DNA of 35,916 nt from Syntrophaceae bacterium UBA4810. Its GTDB lineage: Bacteria; Desulfobacterota; Syntrophia; Syntrophales; Smithellaceae. Positions 8,447-17,470 of this stretch are shown here, piece by piece. Numbering within the stretch: position 1 is the first letter of the stretch; the number at the start of each line of letters is the position of its first letter. The stretch covers positions 5,215 to 41,130 of the forward strand of contig DHGA01000080.1 in the NCBI GenBank assembly GCA_002402545.1, read 5' to 3'. The notes under the pieces were generated by a model. That model was not told the DNA's origin. It searched no databases and saw only the letters and a program-made list of their open reading frames with translations. The position numbers were made by a program, and so were the translations under genes.

Positions 8447-8495
8447 ATTTTGCGACACAAAAAGTTGAATATAACTGGTAGACAAAGGTAATGAC

Positions 8496-8615
8496 ATGGC
8501 CACAGAAGCCCTTATGAATGAATGTTGCACCGGGTTACAGAAACATTCACAACGTTACCAGAAAAATTTTTATTATTTTTTCAACATTTCATCTAATTCC
8601 TATGAAAAATTATGA
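8496..8615 (+). CDS. Possible 39-residue ORF coupled to the radical SAM gene
   Basis: An ATG at 8496 preceded by AAAGGTAATGAC opens a 39-codon frame, starting MATEALMNECCTGLQKHSQR, whose TGA overlaps the ATG of the radical SAM gene (ATGA). The radical SAM gene has no visible ribosome-binding site of its own, so translation of this ORF could bring ribosomes to it. The peptide has two adjacent cysteines and an aromatic run but resembles no family I know. It may be a leader ORF, a genuine small protein, or chance. Confidence 0.3.
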   Translation: MATEALMNECCTGLQKHSQRYQKNFYYFFNISSNSYEKL

Positions 8616-9691
8616 AACGCTTTATCGATTGCGTCATCCCATTTACGACCTGTAACCTGCGATGTAACTATTGTTATATCACTCATAACAAAAGCTGGGG
8701 GGAAAAACTGCCGGTTTTTTGTTATAGCGCTGATTATATCGGGCGGGCTTTATCGGTTAAACGTCTTGGCGGCGTCAGCCTGATCAATATTTGCGGCGAT
8801 GGCGAGACCCTGCTTCCTCCGGAAATGCCGGAAATCATTTACAGCATTTTAAAAAACAGTCATTATGTCATGGTGGTAACCAATGGGACAATGACCAAAC
8901 GTTTCGAGGAAATGGCAAAATTGCCTCCTGATTTTCTCAATAGATTGCTGATTAAATTTTCTTTTCATTACCTGGAGTTAAAAAGAAAAAACCTTCTTGA
9001 TACTTTTTTTGACAATGTTCAAAAGATGCGGAATGCGGGATGTTCCATCTCTTTGGAATTAACTCCCTCAGACGAAATGATTCCATATATTGATGATGCC
9101 ATTTCCTTGTGCAGAAAGAAGGCCGGGGCTATTTTCCATGTAACTGTCGCGCGCAATGAAAAAAATCCATCACTATCCCTATTAACCAAATACACAAGGG
9201 CAGACTACGAAAAAATCTGGAGTAGGTTTAATTCCAATTTGTTTAATTTCAAGATGCAGGTTTTTGGCGAAAAACGATACGAATATTGTTACGCGGGTTT
9301 TTGGTCAGGGGTGCTTAACTTGGTGACGGGCGAACTAAAGCAATGTTATCATGGAGAATTCCTGCAAAATATCTTTGAAGACACGGAACGGCCGATTAAA
9401 TTCACTCCTCTCGGTTGCCATTGTCCGGAACCACATTGTTACAATGCCCATGCGTTTATGACGCTGGGCGTCATTCCCTCAATCCCAACACCTCGCTTTG
9501 CGGAAATGCGAAACAGGCGCTGCGATGATGAGTCCGAATGGCTCACACCGAACATGAAAAGCCTTCTGGAAAAGAAACTTGGTGACGAAAACAAAGAGCT
9601 GACCCGCGTTGAAAAACAATTTTATAACATGGCGAGATTTTTTAAAAAATTACTTATTATTCGAATACTTAAATCCATATTCTCGGCATAG
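8612..9691 (+). CDS. Radical SAM protein of a polysaccharide cluster
   Basis: The 359-residue protein carries the [4Fe-4S]-binding motif CNLRCNYCY at residues 14-22 (Cys14, Cys18, Cys21), followed by a region consistent with a radical SAM barrel, with NICGDGETLL as the likely GGE-like SAM-contact motif. A second cysteine-rich stretch, GCHCPEPHCYN, lies at about residue 270 and could hold an auxiliary cluster or metal, as in SPASM/twitch enzymes. The reaction is unknown. It lies two bases before the pyruvyltransferase gene, and the SGNH gene follows, so the three are likely one functional block that modifies the exported glycan or a linked peptide. Confidence 0.8.
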   Translation: MKRFIDCVIPFTTCNLRCNYCYITHNKSWGEKLPVFCYSADYIGRALSVKRLGGVSLINICGDGETLLPPEMPEIIYSILKNSHYVMVVTNGTMTKRFEEMAKLPPDFLNRLLIKFSFHYLELKRKNLLDTFFDNVQKMRNAGCSISLELTPSDEMIPYIDDAISLCRKKAGAIFHVTVARNEKNPSLSLLTKYTRADYEKIWSRFNSNLFNFKMQVFGEKRYEYCYAGFWSGVLNLVTGELKQCYHGEFLQNIFEDTERPIKFTPLGCHCPEPHCYNAHAFMTLGVIPSIPTPRFAEMRNRRCDDESEWLTPNMKSLLEKKLGDENKELTRVEKQFYNMARFFKKLLIIRILKSIFSA

Positions 9692-9693
9692 AG

Positions 9694-10677
9694 ATGATGA
9701 CCCGCAAAGAAAAAACTTTGGAGTTAAGGCGGCTGATCGCCGATCAGCTGCGAAATTTAATCGACAGGGATTATGTCTTGCTCGGCCTGCCATATTATTT
9801 GAATGTGGGTGACATTTTAATCTGGGAAGGTGAAAAACAATTCCTTCAGACGTTACATCACAAATGCCTCAATGAAGGATATCATTATAGGGATAATGAG
9901 AAGATACGAAATAATACATTAATTATACTTCAAGGCGGCGGCAATTTTGGCGATTTGTGGCGGTTTATCCAAAACGAAAGGTTAAGCATTATTCAGCGCT
10001 ACCCGAACAATCCCATTATTATAACGCCCGTGACCTTTTGGTATGATAACCCGGATTTAATGAGGCAAGATGCAGAAGTTATGTCCAGGCACCCTCATCT
10101 TACTATTTGCGCCCGCGATGCTGTATCGTTTGATCTGCTAAAGAATAATTTCAACAATCAAATCATTCTTGTGCCGGACATGGCTTTTTTCATCAAAAGA
10201 TCAAAAATCATGCACAACGTCCATCACCATGGTGAAGGCACGTTGTTTCTCAAAAGAATGGATAAGGAACTAGCCGCAAATTCTTCTTTATTACCAAAAG
10301 AAGTAATGGACTCAGCGGATGTACACGATTGGCCAAGTCTGGAAAAAGATCCGTTGTGCTGGCTTTACTACCGAAAGTTATGGAAATCCGGAAATACACT
10401 TGGGCGCTATGCGGGACTGCGTCCGCTGTCTCGCATGACATTGAAATTAAGCGATTGGTATTTTCACGGATATTGCAGAAAACAGTTCATTAAAGAAGGG
10501 GTTCATTTTGTCAGCCGATACAAAAACGTCTACACAACACGATTGCACGTGGGTATTCTATCCATATTATTAGATAAGGACGTTACAATCCTCGACAACT
10601 CTTATGGCAAAAATGCAACCTTTTTCAATACATGGCTATGTGACACGGACGGTGTTAAATTGTGGGAAAAACAATAA
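9694..10677 (+). CDS. Polysaccharide pyruvyltransferase family protein
   Basis: The 327-residue protein matches the PS_pyruv_trans fold: an early YYLNVGDILIW stretch, then the glycine-rich LQGGGNFGDLW at 80-89, then ICARDAVSFDLL and a late RLHVGILSILL segment resembling the (T/S)xRLHG motif. These enzymes transfer pyruvate from phosphoenolpyruvate to sugar hydroxyls as ketals and add negative charge to exopolysaccharides. Two ATGs are adjacent (9694, 9697). It overlaps the next start by one base (TAATG). Acceptor sugar is unknown. Some family members do other chemistry, so the family call is firmer than the function. Confidence 0.85.
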   Translation: MMTRKEKTLELRRLIADQLRNLIDRDYVLLGLPYYLNVGDILIWEGEKQFLQTLHHKCLNEGYHYRDNEKIRNNTLIILQGGGNFGDLWRFIQNERLSIIQRYPNNPIIITPVTFWYDNPDLMRQDAEVMSRHPHLTICARDAVSFDLLKNNFNNQIILVPDMAFFIKRSKIMHNVHHHGEGTLFLKRMDKELAANSSLLPKEVMDSADVHDWPSLEKDPLCWLYYRKLWKSGNTLGRYAGLRPLSRMTLKLSDWYFHGYCRKQFIKEGVHFVSRYKNVYTTRLHVGILSILLDKDVTILDNSYGKNATFFNTWLCDTDGVKLWEKQ

Positions 10678-11297
10678 TGTCATTGCCAAAACTGTACGTG
10701 ATTGGAGATAGCATCTCTATTCATTATGGCTCTTATCTTCAGGCATATTTAAAGGGCACTATGGATTACTCTAGAAAAGACGCGAGAGAAGAAGCGTTGA
10801 TCAAGCTTGACAATCCCCAGGGAGATAGCGGTGGTGATTCATCGATGGTTTTGTCTTTTTTAAAGGAAAAAATACGTCACGGAGGTATAGACGCCGACGT
10901 CTTGTTATTAAATTGCGGTTTGCATGATATTAAGATCGATCCCGTCTCCGGCAAGGTACAGGTTTCCCTCAATCAATATGAAAATAACCTAAGAGAAATT
11001 GTAAAAACAGTTAAAGATTCCTCAGCAAACTTAATCTGGGTCAGAACAACACTTTTTGATGATTCAATACACAACAGTTCAGGCGTCGGTTTTTATCGTT
11101 ATGCCTCTGACTGTGTCGAATATAATGGGGTTGCTGACCGCGTGATGAAGGAGAATGAAGTTCCCATCATCGATTTATGCACATTTACGCTGAATCTCGA
11201 AAACGACCTGTACTGCGATCATGTTCATTTTACCGAGACTGTCCGAAAAAAGCAGGCTGCTTACATTGCCAAAGCACTGAAAGAAAGATTTGGTTAG
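10677..11297 (+). CDS. SGNH/GDSL-like hydrolase or acyltransferase of the polysaccharide cluster
   Basis: The 206-residue protein has the block I motif VIGDSIS (Gly10-Asp11-Ser12), a block III-like LLLNCGLHDI (Asn79, His83, Asp84) and a C-terminal CDHVHFTE (Asp181, His184) as the Asp-x-x-His pair. These are the catalytic positions of SGNH esterases and acetyltransferases. There is no signal peptide, so it probably acts in the cytoplasm. Start 10677 was chosen because it gives a TAATG overlap with the pyruvyltransferase. The GTG at 10662 would add five residues. It could remove or add an acyl group on a glycan precursor. Confidence 0.75.
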   Translation: MSLPKLYVIGDSISIHYGSYLQAYLKGTMDYSRKDAREEALIKLDNPQGDSGGDSSMVLSFLKEKIRHGGIDADVLLLNCGLHDIKIDPVSGKVQVSLNQYENNLREIVKTVKDSSANLIWVRTTLFDDSIHNSSGVGFYRYASDCVEYNGVADRVMKENEVPIIDLCTFTLNLENDLYCDHVHFTETVRKKQAAYIAKALKERFG

Positions 11298-11459
11298 CCA
11301 GGCTTGCGTTTAACACAACATTTTATTTCTTTAGTTAAATATTTGAAGTCCATTTTCAATGCTCATAAGTATTTATCGGCACTGCTTGGATTGTGAAGAT
11401 GATACTCAAAAAATATACGATAAGCCTTATATCTATCTTTGTGAAAGGATACTGTTTAA

Positions 11460-12431
11460 GTGAAAGATTTACAGAATCAGTTGGTTGCCAGCGTGATAAT
11501 TTGCACTAGGAATAGAGCGGCTTATCTAGGTAATACCATTCGGAAGGCTGCGGCGCAGAAACTGTCAAACGGAAATTTTGAGATCGTGGTTGTAGATAAT
11601 GGTTCCACTGATCATACATCAGATGTTGTACGTGAATGTCAATCTGCCATAACGACGGTAAAAATCCGGTACGTTATCGAGACAGAAGTTGGTCTTTCAG
11701 TAGCCAGAAATCGTGCAATTCGGGAATCGAATGGTCAAATTTTATGTTTTCTGGATGACGATGCAGTGCCGCAACCAGAGTGGTTGGCACGCTTGTGCAA
11801 GGTATTCGAACAGTACGAAAAAGTAATGTGTTCCGGCGGCATAGTCATCCCAAACTACGAAACAACGCCACCATTATGGTTTGACGAGTACTATGAAGGA
11901 TTCTTTTCACCAAAGTTCACCAACAGGCATTCAACCCATATAACGACATATCCATATTACCCGTATGGAGCCAATTTTGCAGTGCGGATGATTGCATTTA
12001 GTATTGTGGGAGTATTTGATCCGAAACTTGGATATCGAGGAACAAATCTTATTCCAGCGGAAGAAACAGAATTTCTTCGTCGGCTCGAACGCGCTGGCTA
12101 CCAAATCGCAATTGATCCCAGCGCTGTGGTGCGCCATATTATCCCATCCGAACGGCTGACAGAAATTTATTTTCTTCAACGTGCATATGCCCAAGGCCGT
12201 GCCAATGCAATCTTATGCTGGCGCTTTGATGCAGAGCCAATGCCACTTAGTATAAAGTGGCGAATATATACTTTAATGCGTTTATTCAAGAATTTTGTTT
12301 TGTTATATGTCCGTGCTTTAAAACAAAAAATGAGCGGAACATCACTTACAATAAGAAAAAAAACGGACTGGTATCTCCAGAAGGGATATTTTCATCAAGA
12401 ATTTATTCAGTACTTACAGTTATGGCATTGA
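11460..12431 (+). CDS. GT2 family glycosyltransferase
   Basis: The 323-residue protein has a GT-A domain with SVIICTRNRA near residue 11, VVDNGSTDHT at 44-53 and the metal-binding LDDDAVP (Asp99-Asp101). A later acceptor-side motif, PAEETEFLRRLERAGY, is typical of GT2 enzymes building O-chains (the ED/EE catalytic-base position). The start is a GTG with AAGGA about 10 bases upstream, and it overlaps the stop of a 34-codon upstream ORF (GTGA). Presumably cytoplasmic, using a nucleotide sugar; donor not predictable. Confidence 0.85.
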   Translation: MKDLQNQLVASVIICTRNRAAYLGNTIRKAAAQKLSNGNFEIVVVDNGSTDHTSDVVRECQSAITTVKIRYVIETEVGLSVARNRAIRESNGQILCFLDDDAVPQPEWLARLCKVFEQYEKVMCSGGIVIPNYETTPPLWFDEYYEGFFSPKFTNRHSTHITTYPYYPYGANFAVRMIAFSIVGVFDPKLGYRGTNLIPAEETEFLRRLERAGYQIAIDPSAVVRHIIPSERLTEIYFLQRAYAQGRANAILCWRFDAEPMPLSIKWRIYTLMRLFKNFVLLYVRALKQKMSGTSLTIRKKTDWYLQKGYFHQEFIQYLQLWH

Positions 12432-12672
12432 CGAATTTATACGATACTGATGTGACAAATTAATGTGTTTTAAGGCAATTTAATATTTTACTCTTCCGCA
12501 TGGCATTTGCATAGGTGCTTTGAAAGCATATAAGATGTTTTTTACTAACTGCTCTAACAGAACTTAAATAGATATGTTTGTATAAACGTTAGGATCCCTT
12601 CTCTTCGTAATTGACTTCTAGCTATGATTGATTTTTCAAGAATAAATTTACCAATTATTGTTTTATAAGTTC

Positions 12673-13719
12673 ATGAAAGCCAAGAATCCAATGATAACAG
12701 TATTAATGCCGGTTTATAATGGCATGAAATATATCCACGAAGCTATTGATAGTGTTTTGTGCCAAACGTTTGAAGATTTTGAATTGCTAATCATCGATGA
12801 TTGCTCTACAGATAAAAGTGTTGATATCATTAAGTCTTATAAAGATTCACGCATACGCTTGATTCAAAATGAAAAAAATTTCGGAATCACTCCAACAAGA
12901 AACATTGGATTGGCTAATGCTAAGGGAGAGTTCATTGCCTTGCTGGATTGTGATGATAGGTCTCTTCCTGATAGATTTTCTGAACAAGTCGGTTTCTTGG
13001 ATAAGAATCCCGATTACGGCATGATCGGTTCATGGGTGGAAATTATCGACGAGAAAGGAATGCCCACCGGAACAGTGTGGAAATATGATGCGCCATCTGA
13101 TAAAATTCCAGGCCTTCTTCTATTTCATAATTATTTTGCTCAGTCTTCAATTCTTATCAGGAGAGCAGTTATTCCCTTTGGAGGTTACAATCAATTTCAG
13201 GCAGCTGTTGAGGACTATGATATGTGGATAAGAATAGCTAACACGACCAAGGTTTGGAATCTTCAGAAAGTACTTACAAGCTATCGCGTGCATAACGAGA
13301 GTGTCAGTTTTGATAAAGCCTCCCTGATAGAACAGTGTGACAAGGAAATAATTTCCAAACAGTTGAACCTTATTGGTATTGAACATTCAACTCAAGAATT
13401 AATCATTCATCGTGAGATACACAATCTTAATTTTAAAGTCAGTGTTGAATTTTTGAATAGTGCAGAAACATGGTTAAAGAAATTATATGATGCTAATAAC
13501 GAAAAACATTACTACGAGCAACCATTCTTTAACAATTTATTAGGTGAAAAATGGATTATGATCTGCGAACGTTCAGCAGGTTTGGGATTATCAGTTTTAC
13601 AACTCTTCTATAGCTCTCAATTAAGTGGTTTTGTGAACTTAAGCCTGTCAAAAAAAATTCGATTATGGATAAAATGTCTGATAAAATGGCATTATAATCA
13701 TTGGAAACTTGCTCACTGA
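12673..13719 (+). CDS. GT2 family glycosyltransferase
   Basis: The 348-residue protein shows the GT-A fold: ITVLMPVYNGMKYIHEAIDS near the start, IDDCSTDKS at 41-49, NIGLANAKGEFIALLDCDD with the DxD-type metal site at 92-95, and AVEDYDMWIRI as the likely catalytic-base region. The last 100 residues resemble no domain I know. I chose the ATG at 12673; a TTG at 12658 would add five residues, and neither has a strong ribosome-binding site. It follows a 240-base AT-rich spacer in which I see no gene. The tail overlaps the start of the broken methyltransferase frame. Confidence 0.85.
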   Translation: MKAKNPMITVLMPVYNGMKYIHEAIDSVLCQTFEDFELLIIDDCSTDKSVDIIKSYKDSRIRLIQNEKNFGITPTRNIGLANAKGEFIALLDCDDRSLPDRFSEQVGFLDKNPDYGMIGSWVEIIDEKGMPTGTVWKYDAPSDKIPGLLLFHNYFAQSSILIRRAVIPFGGYNQFQAAVEDYDMWIRIANTTKVWNLQKVLTSYRVHNESVSFDKASLIEQCDKEIISKQLNLIGIEHSTQELIIHREIHNLNFKVSVEFLNSAETWLKKLYDANNEKHYYEQPFFNNLLGEKWIMICERSAGLGLSVLQLFYSSQLSGFVNLSLSKKIRLWIKCLIKWHYNHWKLAH

Positions 13720-14221
13720 ATATAACACCGACCGACCTCATCAGAAATCTGGTTATCTATTCCTCAACAGTTACAAAATTAGGATGTGTTTTGGACGCAC
13801 AAATAGTTATAAACAAAACAATGGATCGCGATGACCTTAATCCTGATGAAGCCAGAGTAATAATTCAAGAGCTTAACGAACTCATTCTAAAGCTGAAAGA
13901 TAAGCATCTGAAATCAGTTCCTGGTATGGTTGTTTCGATTCGCAAGGCAACACTGCTTCATTTGAATGGATAACCAGGGGGTTCAATTATAAGACTATCG
14001 ACAGCTCTGTCGATGGCAAAAACTTCCCCTGGTTTCTCTATTGGGAAATTGTGTGGATCGTTATTCACGCTGGATTGAAAACACATCACAAGATACTTGA
14101 CGTGGGGGGTAGTTCATCATTGTTTTCCTATTACTTAGGTTCAAAAGGTCTTGATGTAGAGACTGTTGCTCCGCAGGAGCGTCTCGTAGAGAATTCGAAC
14201 CATGTCGCCATGATAAAATAA
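13701..14221 (+). pseudogene. Frameshifted and truncated SAM-dependent methyltransferase
   Basis: The first frame (13701-13973) gives TDLIRNLVIYSSTVTKLG and ELNELILKLKDKHLK. From about 13915 the sensible reading moves to another frame: SWYGCFDSQGNTASFEW, FPWFLYWEIVWI, then KILDVGGSSSLFSYYLGSKG, a clear SAM-binding motif I, and finally ENSNHVAMIK before TAA at 14219-14221. A single missing base near 13915 explains the shift. The methyltransferase domain ends soon after motif I, so the C-terminal half is also gone, and the next gene begins two bases later. It looks like a remnant cut by recombination within the glycan cluster. Confidence 0.75.
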
Positions 14222-14223
14222 AC

Positions 14224-15036
14224 ATGAAACTTGAAATTCTTATTTCAACAATTGACAGTGGAATTATGAAGGTGAAAGACGTTTTATTGCCAATTAGGGC
14301 GGACGTTAATTACATCATATCACATCAATACCGCAATGATAAATATTTAACCATACCTAAAGAGTTAATTAGAGATGATGTTTTAGTTTCTCAAATACAA
14401 GGCAAAGGGTTAAGCAAATCCCGGAATAATGCCATCAGGCTAGCAACCGCTGACATTTGTGTAATTGCTGATGACGATGTTAGGTATACAAATGAGTATA
14501 TCGACAATATTATTAACACGTTTCAGCAAAATAATAATATTGATGTTGCAATATTTAAAATTAAAACATTTGAAGATAATGAAGAATATAAAAACTACCC
14601 AGAAAATAGTTACAGGTTATCCAAAAATAATATGCATTGGCCAAGCTCAGTTGAAATTTCTTTCCGCCTTAGCAAAATAAAAAACCATTTGGAATTTGAT
14701 GAAAGATTTGGTCTTGAATCTGAATTGCCGGCCGGCGAGGAAAAGATTTTTATTCATGATGCATTAAGCTTAGGATTAAACTGTTATTTTGTACCAAAAT
14801 ATATTGTAATGCACCCCAAAATAAGTACTATAAAATCATTCCCTAAATATTCACGACAATATGTAATTGTTAGCGGTGCGTCAGATGCTCGAATGAATGG
14901 ATATATTTCGATAATAAAAGCTTTTGCAGTAACCGTGAAATATTTACCAGAGCTAATAATTCATCATAAAAATCCCTTAGCTTATCTATATGAACGCCTT
15001 TCCGGGTCTTTACTTATACTAAAATCCAAGTTTTAA
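14224..15036 (+). CDS. GT2-like glycosyltransferase (divergent)
   Basis: The 270-residue protein lacks the usual N-terminal PTYN motif but keeps a GT-A core: GKGLSKSRNNAIRLATADIC followed by the metal-binding IADDDVRY (Asp83-Asp85), then ELPAGEEKIFIHDALSLGLN as the acceptor-side motif. This is typical of a shorter GT2 subgroup found in capsule clusters. It begins two bases after the remnant methyltransferase frame, and its coding sequence is noticeably AT-rich, even for this cluster, which fits recent acquisition. Donor and acceptor sugars are unknown. Confidence 0.75.
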   Translation: MKLEILISTIDSGIMKVKDVLLPIRADVNYIISHQYRNDKYLTIPKELIRDDVLVSQIQGKGLSKSRNNAIRLATADICVIADDDVRYTNEYIDNIINTFQQNNNIDVAIFKIKTFEDNEEYKNYPENSYRLSKNNMHWPSSVEISFRLSKIKNHLEFDERFGLESELPAGEEKIFIHDALSLGLNCYFVPKYIVMHPKISTIKSFPKYSRQYVIVSGASDARMNGYISIIKAFAVTVKYLPELIIHHKNPLAYLYERLSGSLLILKSKF

Positions 15037-15167
15037 ATTTAATGCACATATAGCAAAATCATCTTAAGATTAACATCCTGGGACGAAACTCTTTAACAAA
15101 GTGAATAATCATTCTAATTATATGTCAAACAACAAAGATTATTAAGGGCTGCGGAATTATTTTTAAC

Positions 15168-16046
15168 ATGAAACATCTGTTTGTATCTGTAATAATTCCC
15201 ACATACCATGATTGGGAACATCTTAAATTATGCATTAATGCTCTTAGGGGACAAACTTATCCCGCAAAATATTTTGAAGTGATTATCATCAATAATGCTC
15301 CTGAAGATACCATTCCCCAACTTGATCTGCCGGATAATTTCAGAATAATTTCTGAATCGAAACCGGGATCTTATGCCGCACGCAATAAAGGTATTTATTC
15401 CGCAAAGGGAGAAATACTGGCATTCACTGATTCAGATTGTATTCCTTGCCCAGATTGGATTGAGCAGGCAGTTAAACTTTTGGTGGGCGGCGCACAGCGC
15501 GTAGCTGGAAGAATGGAGCTATTTTACAAATCTGATAAACTGACTCCCGCAGAAATATATGAGAAGGCGTTTGCTTTTGATCAGTTAAAAAGTACTAAAC
15601 TTGGAGGAGCGCTCACCGCAAACATGATTACCTGGAAAGATAATTTCGCAAAAGTCGGTTTATTTAATGATTCGTTAATGTCCGGCGGTGATAATGCATG
15701 GGGGTGGCGCGCACAAGAAAAGGGCATAAATGTTGTTTATGCTCCGTTTGTTGTTGTTAGACATCCTGCCAGAAATACAATGCGCGAACTATTAATAAAA
15801 GAGAAAAGGATTGTCGGTGGTTTTATAGATATTGAACGTATTCTCCCAAGAAGCGAGCTTTGGAAAAGATTTCTGCACAACTTACTACCGCCCATAAAAC
15901 CATTTTTTAGATTAATACCAAAAAAAGACTTGTCTTTGCTCGAAAAAATAGTGGCGGGGTCCGTATTAATGTATTTATACCTATATAGAATATATCAACG
16001 AATACGAATAGCAATAAATCAGATTGGCTATATAAAACAAAAATAG
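15168..16046 (+). CDS. GT2 family glycosyltransferase
   Basis: The 292-residue protein has SVIIPTYHDWEHLKLCINAL at the N-terminus, SYAARNKGIYSAKGEILAFT leading to the metal-binding DSD (88-90), and MSGGDNAWGWRAQEKG as the catalytic-base region. This is a typical GT-A GT2 enzyme, probably cytoplasmic and membrane-associated through a basic, hydrophobic C-terminus. It is the last plus-strand gene of the cluster and is convergent with the following minus-strand GT4 gene. No clear terminator hairpin is visible in the 67 bases between them. Confidence 0.85.
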   Translation: MKHLFVSVIIPTYHDWEHLKLCINALRGQTYPAKYFEVIIINNAPEDTIPQLDLPDNFRIISESKPGSYAARNKGIYSAKGEILAFTDSDCIPCPDWIEQAVKLLVGGAQRVAGRMELFYKSDKLTPAEIYEKAFAFDQLKSTKLGGALTANMITWKDNFAKVGLFNDSLMSGGDNAWGWRAQEKGINVVYAPFVVVRHPARNTMRELLIKEKRIVGGFIDIERILPRSELWKRFLHNLLPPIKPFFRLIPKKDLSLLEKIVAGSVLMYLYLYRIYQRIRIAINQIGYIKQK

Positions 16047-16113
16047 CTTCAACTTTCTTGGAAATCGCCACTCCCGATCGTTTACGCAATTTATTTAATC
16101 ATCACTTTTATTA

Positions 16114-17202
16114 TCACAGATACTTTGTCAGCAAGCTGATGATCTCGTGTTGGTAACGGGATTTAGAAAAACGTTCCCGTACGCTTTGATACGCTGCTTC
16201 ACCCATACTTCGACAATGCTCCGGATTCTTTGAGAGATAAATAATTTTACGCACGTAAGCATTAATATCGCCAGCAGGAACAAGATAACCTGTCTTTCCA
16301 TCTTCCACCAATTCAGAAACACCACCTACATCCGCGGCAATAACCGCGCGTCCAAAACTCATCGCCTCCAAGATAACCCTTCCAAAAGCTTCATGATCTG
16401 AAGTTAGCACAAGAACATCTATTGTAGCGTAAAAAGGCGCCAGATCAGTAAGATAACCAGTGAAAATAATGTCATCAGCTATTGCCAGCTCTTCGGCCAG
16501 CAAACGAATTTTCGGCAACAGCGAACCATCCCCCGCCATAATTCCTTGAATATTAGCTATTTGTTTTTTTGTTTCTGAAAAAGCATGTAAAAAGCGCGTT
16601 GGCTGTTTGTTTTCAACCATCTGACCGGCGAAACCAATTATAAAATCGGCGGCGTAATCTTTTTTTCCATAATAATTTTTAATTTCTATACCATTATAAA
16701 CTACGTGCCAGTTTGATTGGGGATGTTTACTAAACGCTCTCATGGTTGCGCGTGAATTAAAAATAGCCTCCGACGAAAACAGATTAATAATTACACCCGC
16801 CATTTTTATTAAGAATACATTTTTCGGCTTCACTTCATGTATATGCCAGATCGAGCGAACTCCAATAAGTTTTGCAGCAATGGGGCCATATAACGCATTA
16901 ATTGTATTACTGTAAACGATTTTTACTTTTTGTTTCTTCATCCATCTGCTTAATCGAATAACCGCGGGGAAAAAACGCAGGAGGAAAAGTAACACCTGCT
17001 TGAAACCGCCCTTGCCGATCCCAGGAAAAGTCATATAGTAAACGGGAATCTTTAATTTACCTAATTCTTTTGAAAGCAAACCAGGGGCTGGGCATAAAAC
17101 TGAAAATATATGACCTGAACGGACAAGCCCCTCAGCTAAATCTATAAGGCACCTCTCCGCCCCGTAAAGATTAGACGAATGGCTGATAAGAAGAATTTTC
17201 AT
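16114..17202 (-). CDS. GT4 family glycosyltransferase
   Basis: The 362-residue protein has the GT-B two-domain build. The N-terminal domain starts MKILLISHSSNLYGAERCLI, the glycine/acceptor loop of GT4 enzymes. The C-terminal domain contains IIGFAGQMVENKQP and the nucleotide-sugar motif SDHEAFGRVILEAMSFGRAV (the E-x7-E pair), then GGVSELVEDGKTGYLV. It uses an activated sugar in the cytoplasm to extend the polysaccharide. It is the last gene of the minus-strand glycan unit, separated from the preceding GT2 gene by 268 bases. Confidence 0.9.
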   Translation of the reverse strand: MKILLISHSSNLYGAERCLIDLAEGLVRSGHIFSVLCPAPGLLSKELGKLKIPVYYMTFPGIGKGGFKQVLLFLLRFFPAVIRLSRWMKKQKVKIVYSNTINALYGPIAAKLIGVRSIWHIHEVKPKNVFLIKMAGVIINLFSSEAIFNSRATMRAFSKHPQSNWHVVYNGIEIKNYYGKKDYAADFIIGFAGQMVENKQPTRFLHAFSETKKQIANIQGIMAGDGSLLPKIRLLAEELAIADDIIFTGYLTDLAPFYATIDVLVLTSDHEAFGRVILEAMSFGRAVIAADVGGVSELVEDGKTGYLVPAGDINAYVRKIIYLSKNPEHCRSMGEAAYQSVRERFSKSRYQHEIISLLTKYL

Positions 17203-17330
17203 TTATCACCTATATTTAAAATGATATACAAATTAAAGCCTTGTAATTCATGCAACAATGCCATTCTGCTCGACCATCGGTAACTCATGGTTTAACATTT
17301 ATGGTGCATAATAGAGAGCACCGAATAAAC

Positions 17331-17357
17331 AGCCACTAAGAAGTGGCTATTTTTTAT
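17331..17357 (+). terminator. Rho-independent terminator, plus orientation, with no plus-strand gene upstream
   Basis: AGCCACT-AAGA-AGTGGCT (17331-17348) is a perfect 7-bp stem followed by ATTTTTTATTT on the plus strand. Both neighbouring genes run on the minus strand, where the downstream tract (GTTTATT) is weaker. A second possible hairpin, GGTGC...GCACC, lies just before it at about 17303-17322. It may terminate an antisense or small RNA, or serve weakly for the minus-strand GT2 gene. Confidence 0.45.
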
Positions 17358-17470
17358 TTATACCCCAGCAGCGCCACTTCTTTTTGCCGGAATAAAAATA
17401 CCTTAAACAGAATTTACGCATATAAGATCATAAGTATAAAAATCTTTTCACTTATTACTCTCTTTGCTGC

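Noticed and set aside
5390..16046. CRISPR, retron, toxin-antitoxin or phage-defence genes in the accessory region
   Set aside because: All large frames here are glycan synthesis or export genes; no spaced repeats, reverse transcriptase, nuclease or paired small genes were seen.
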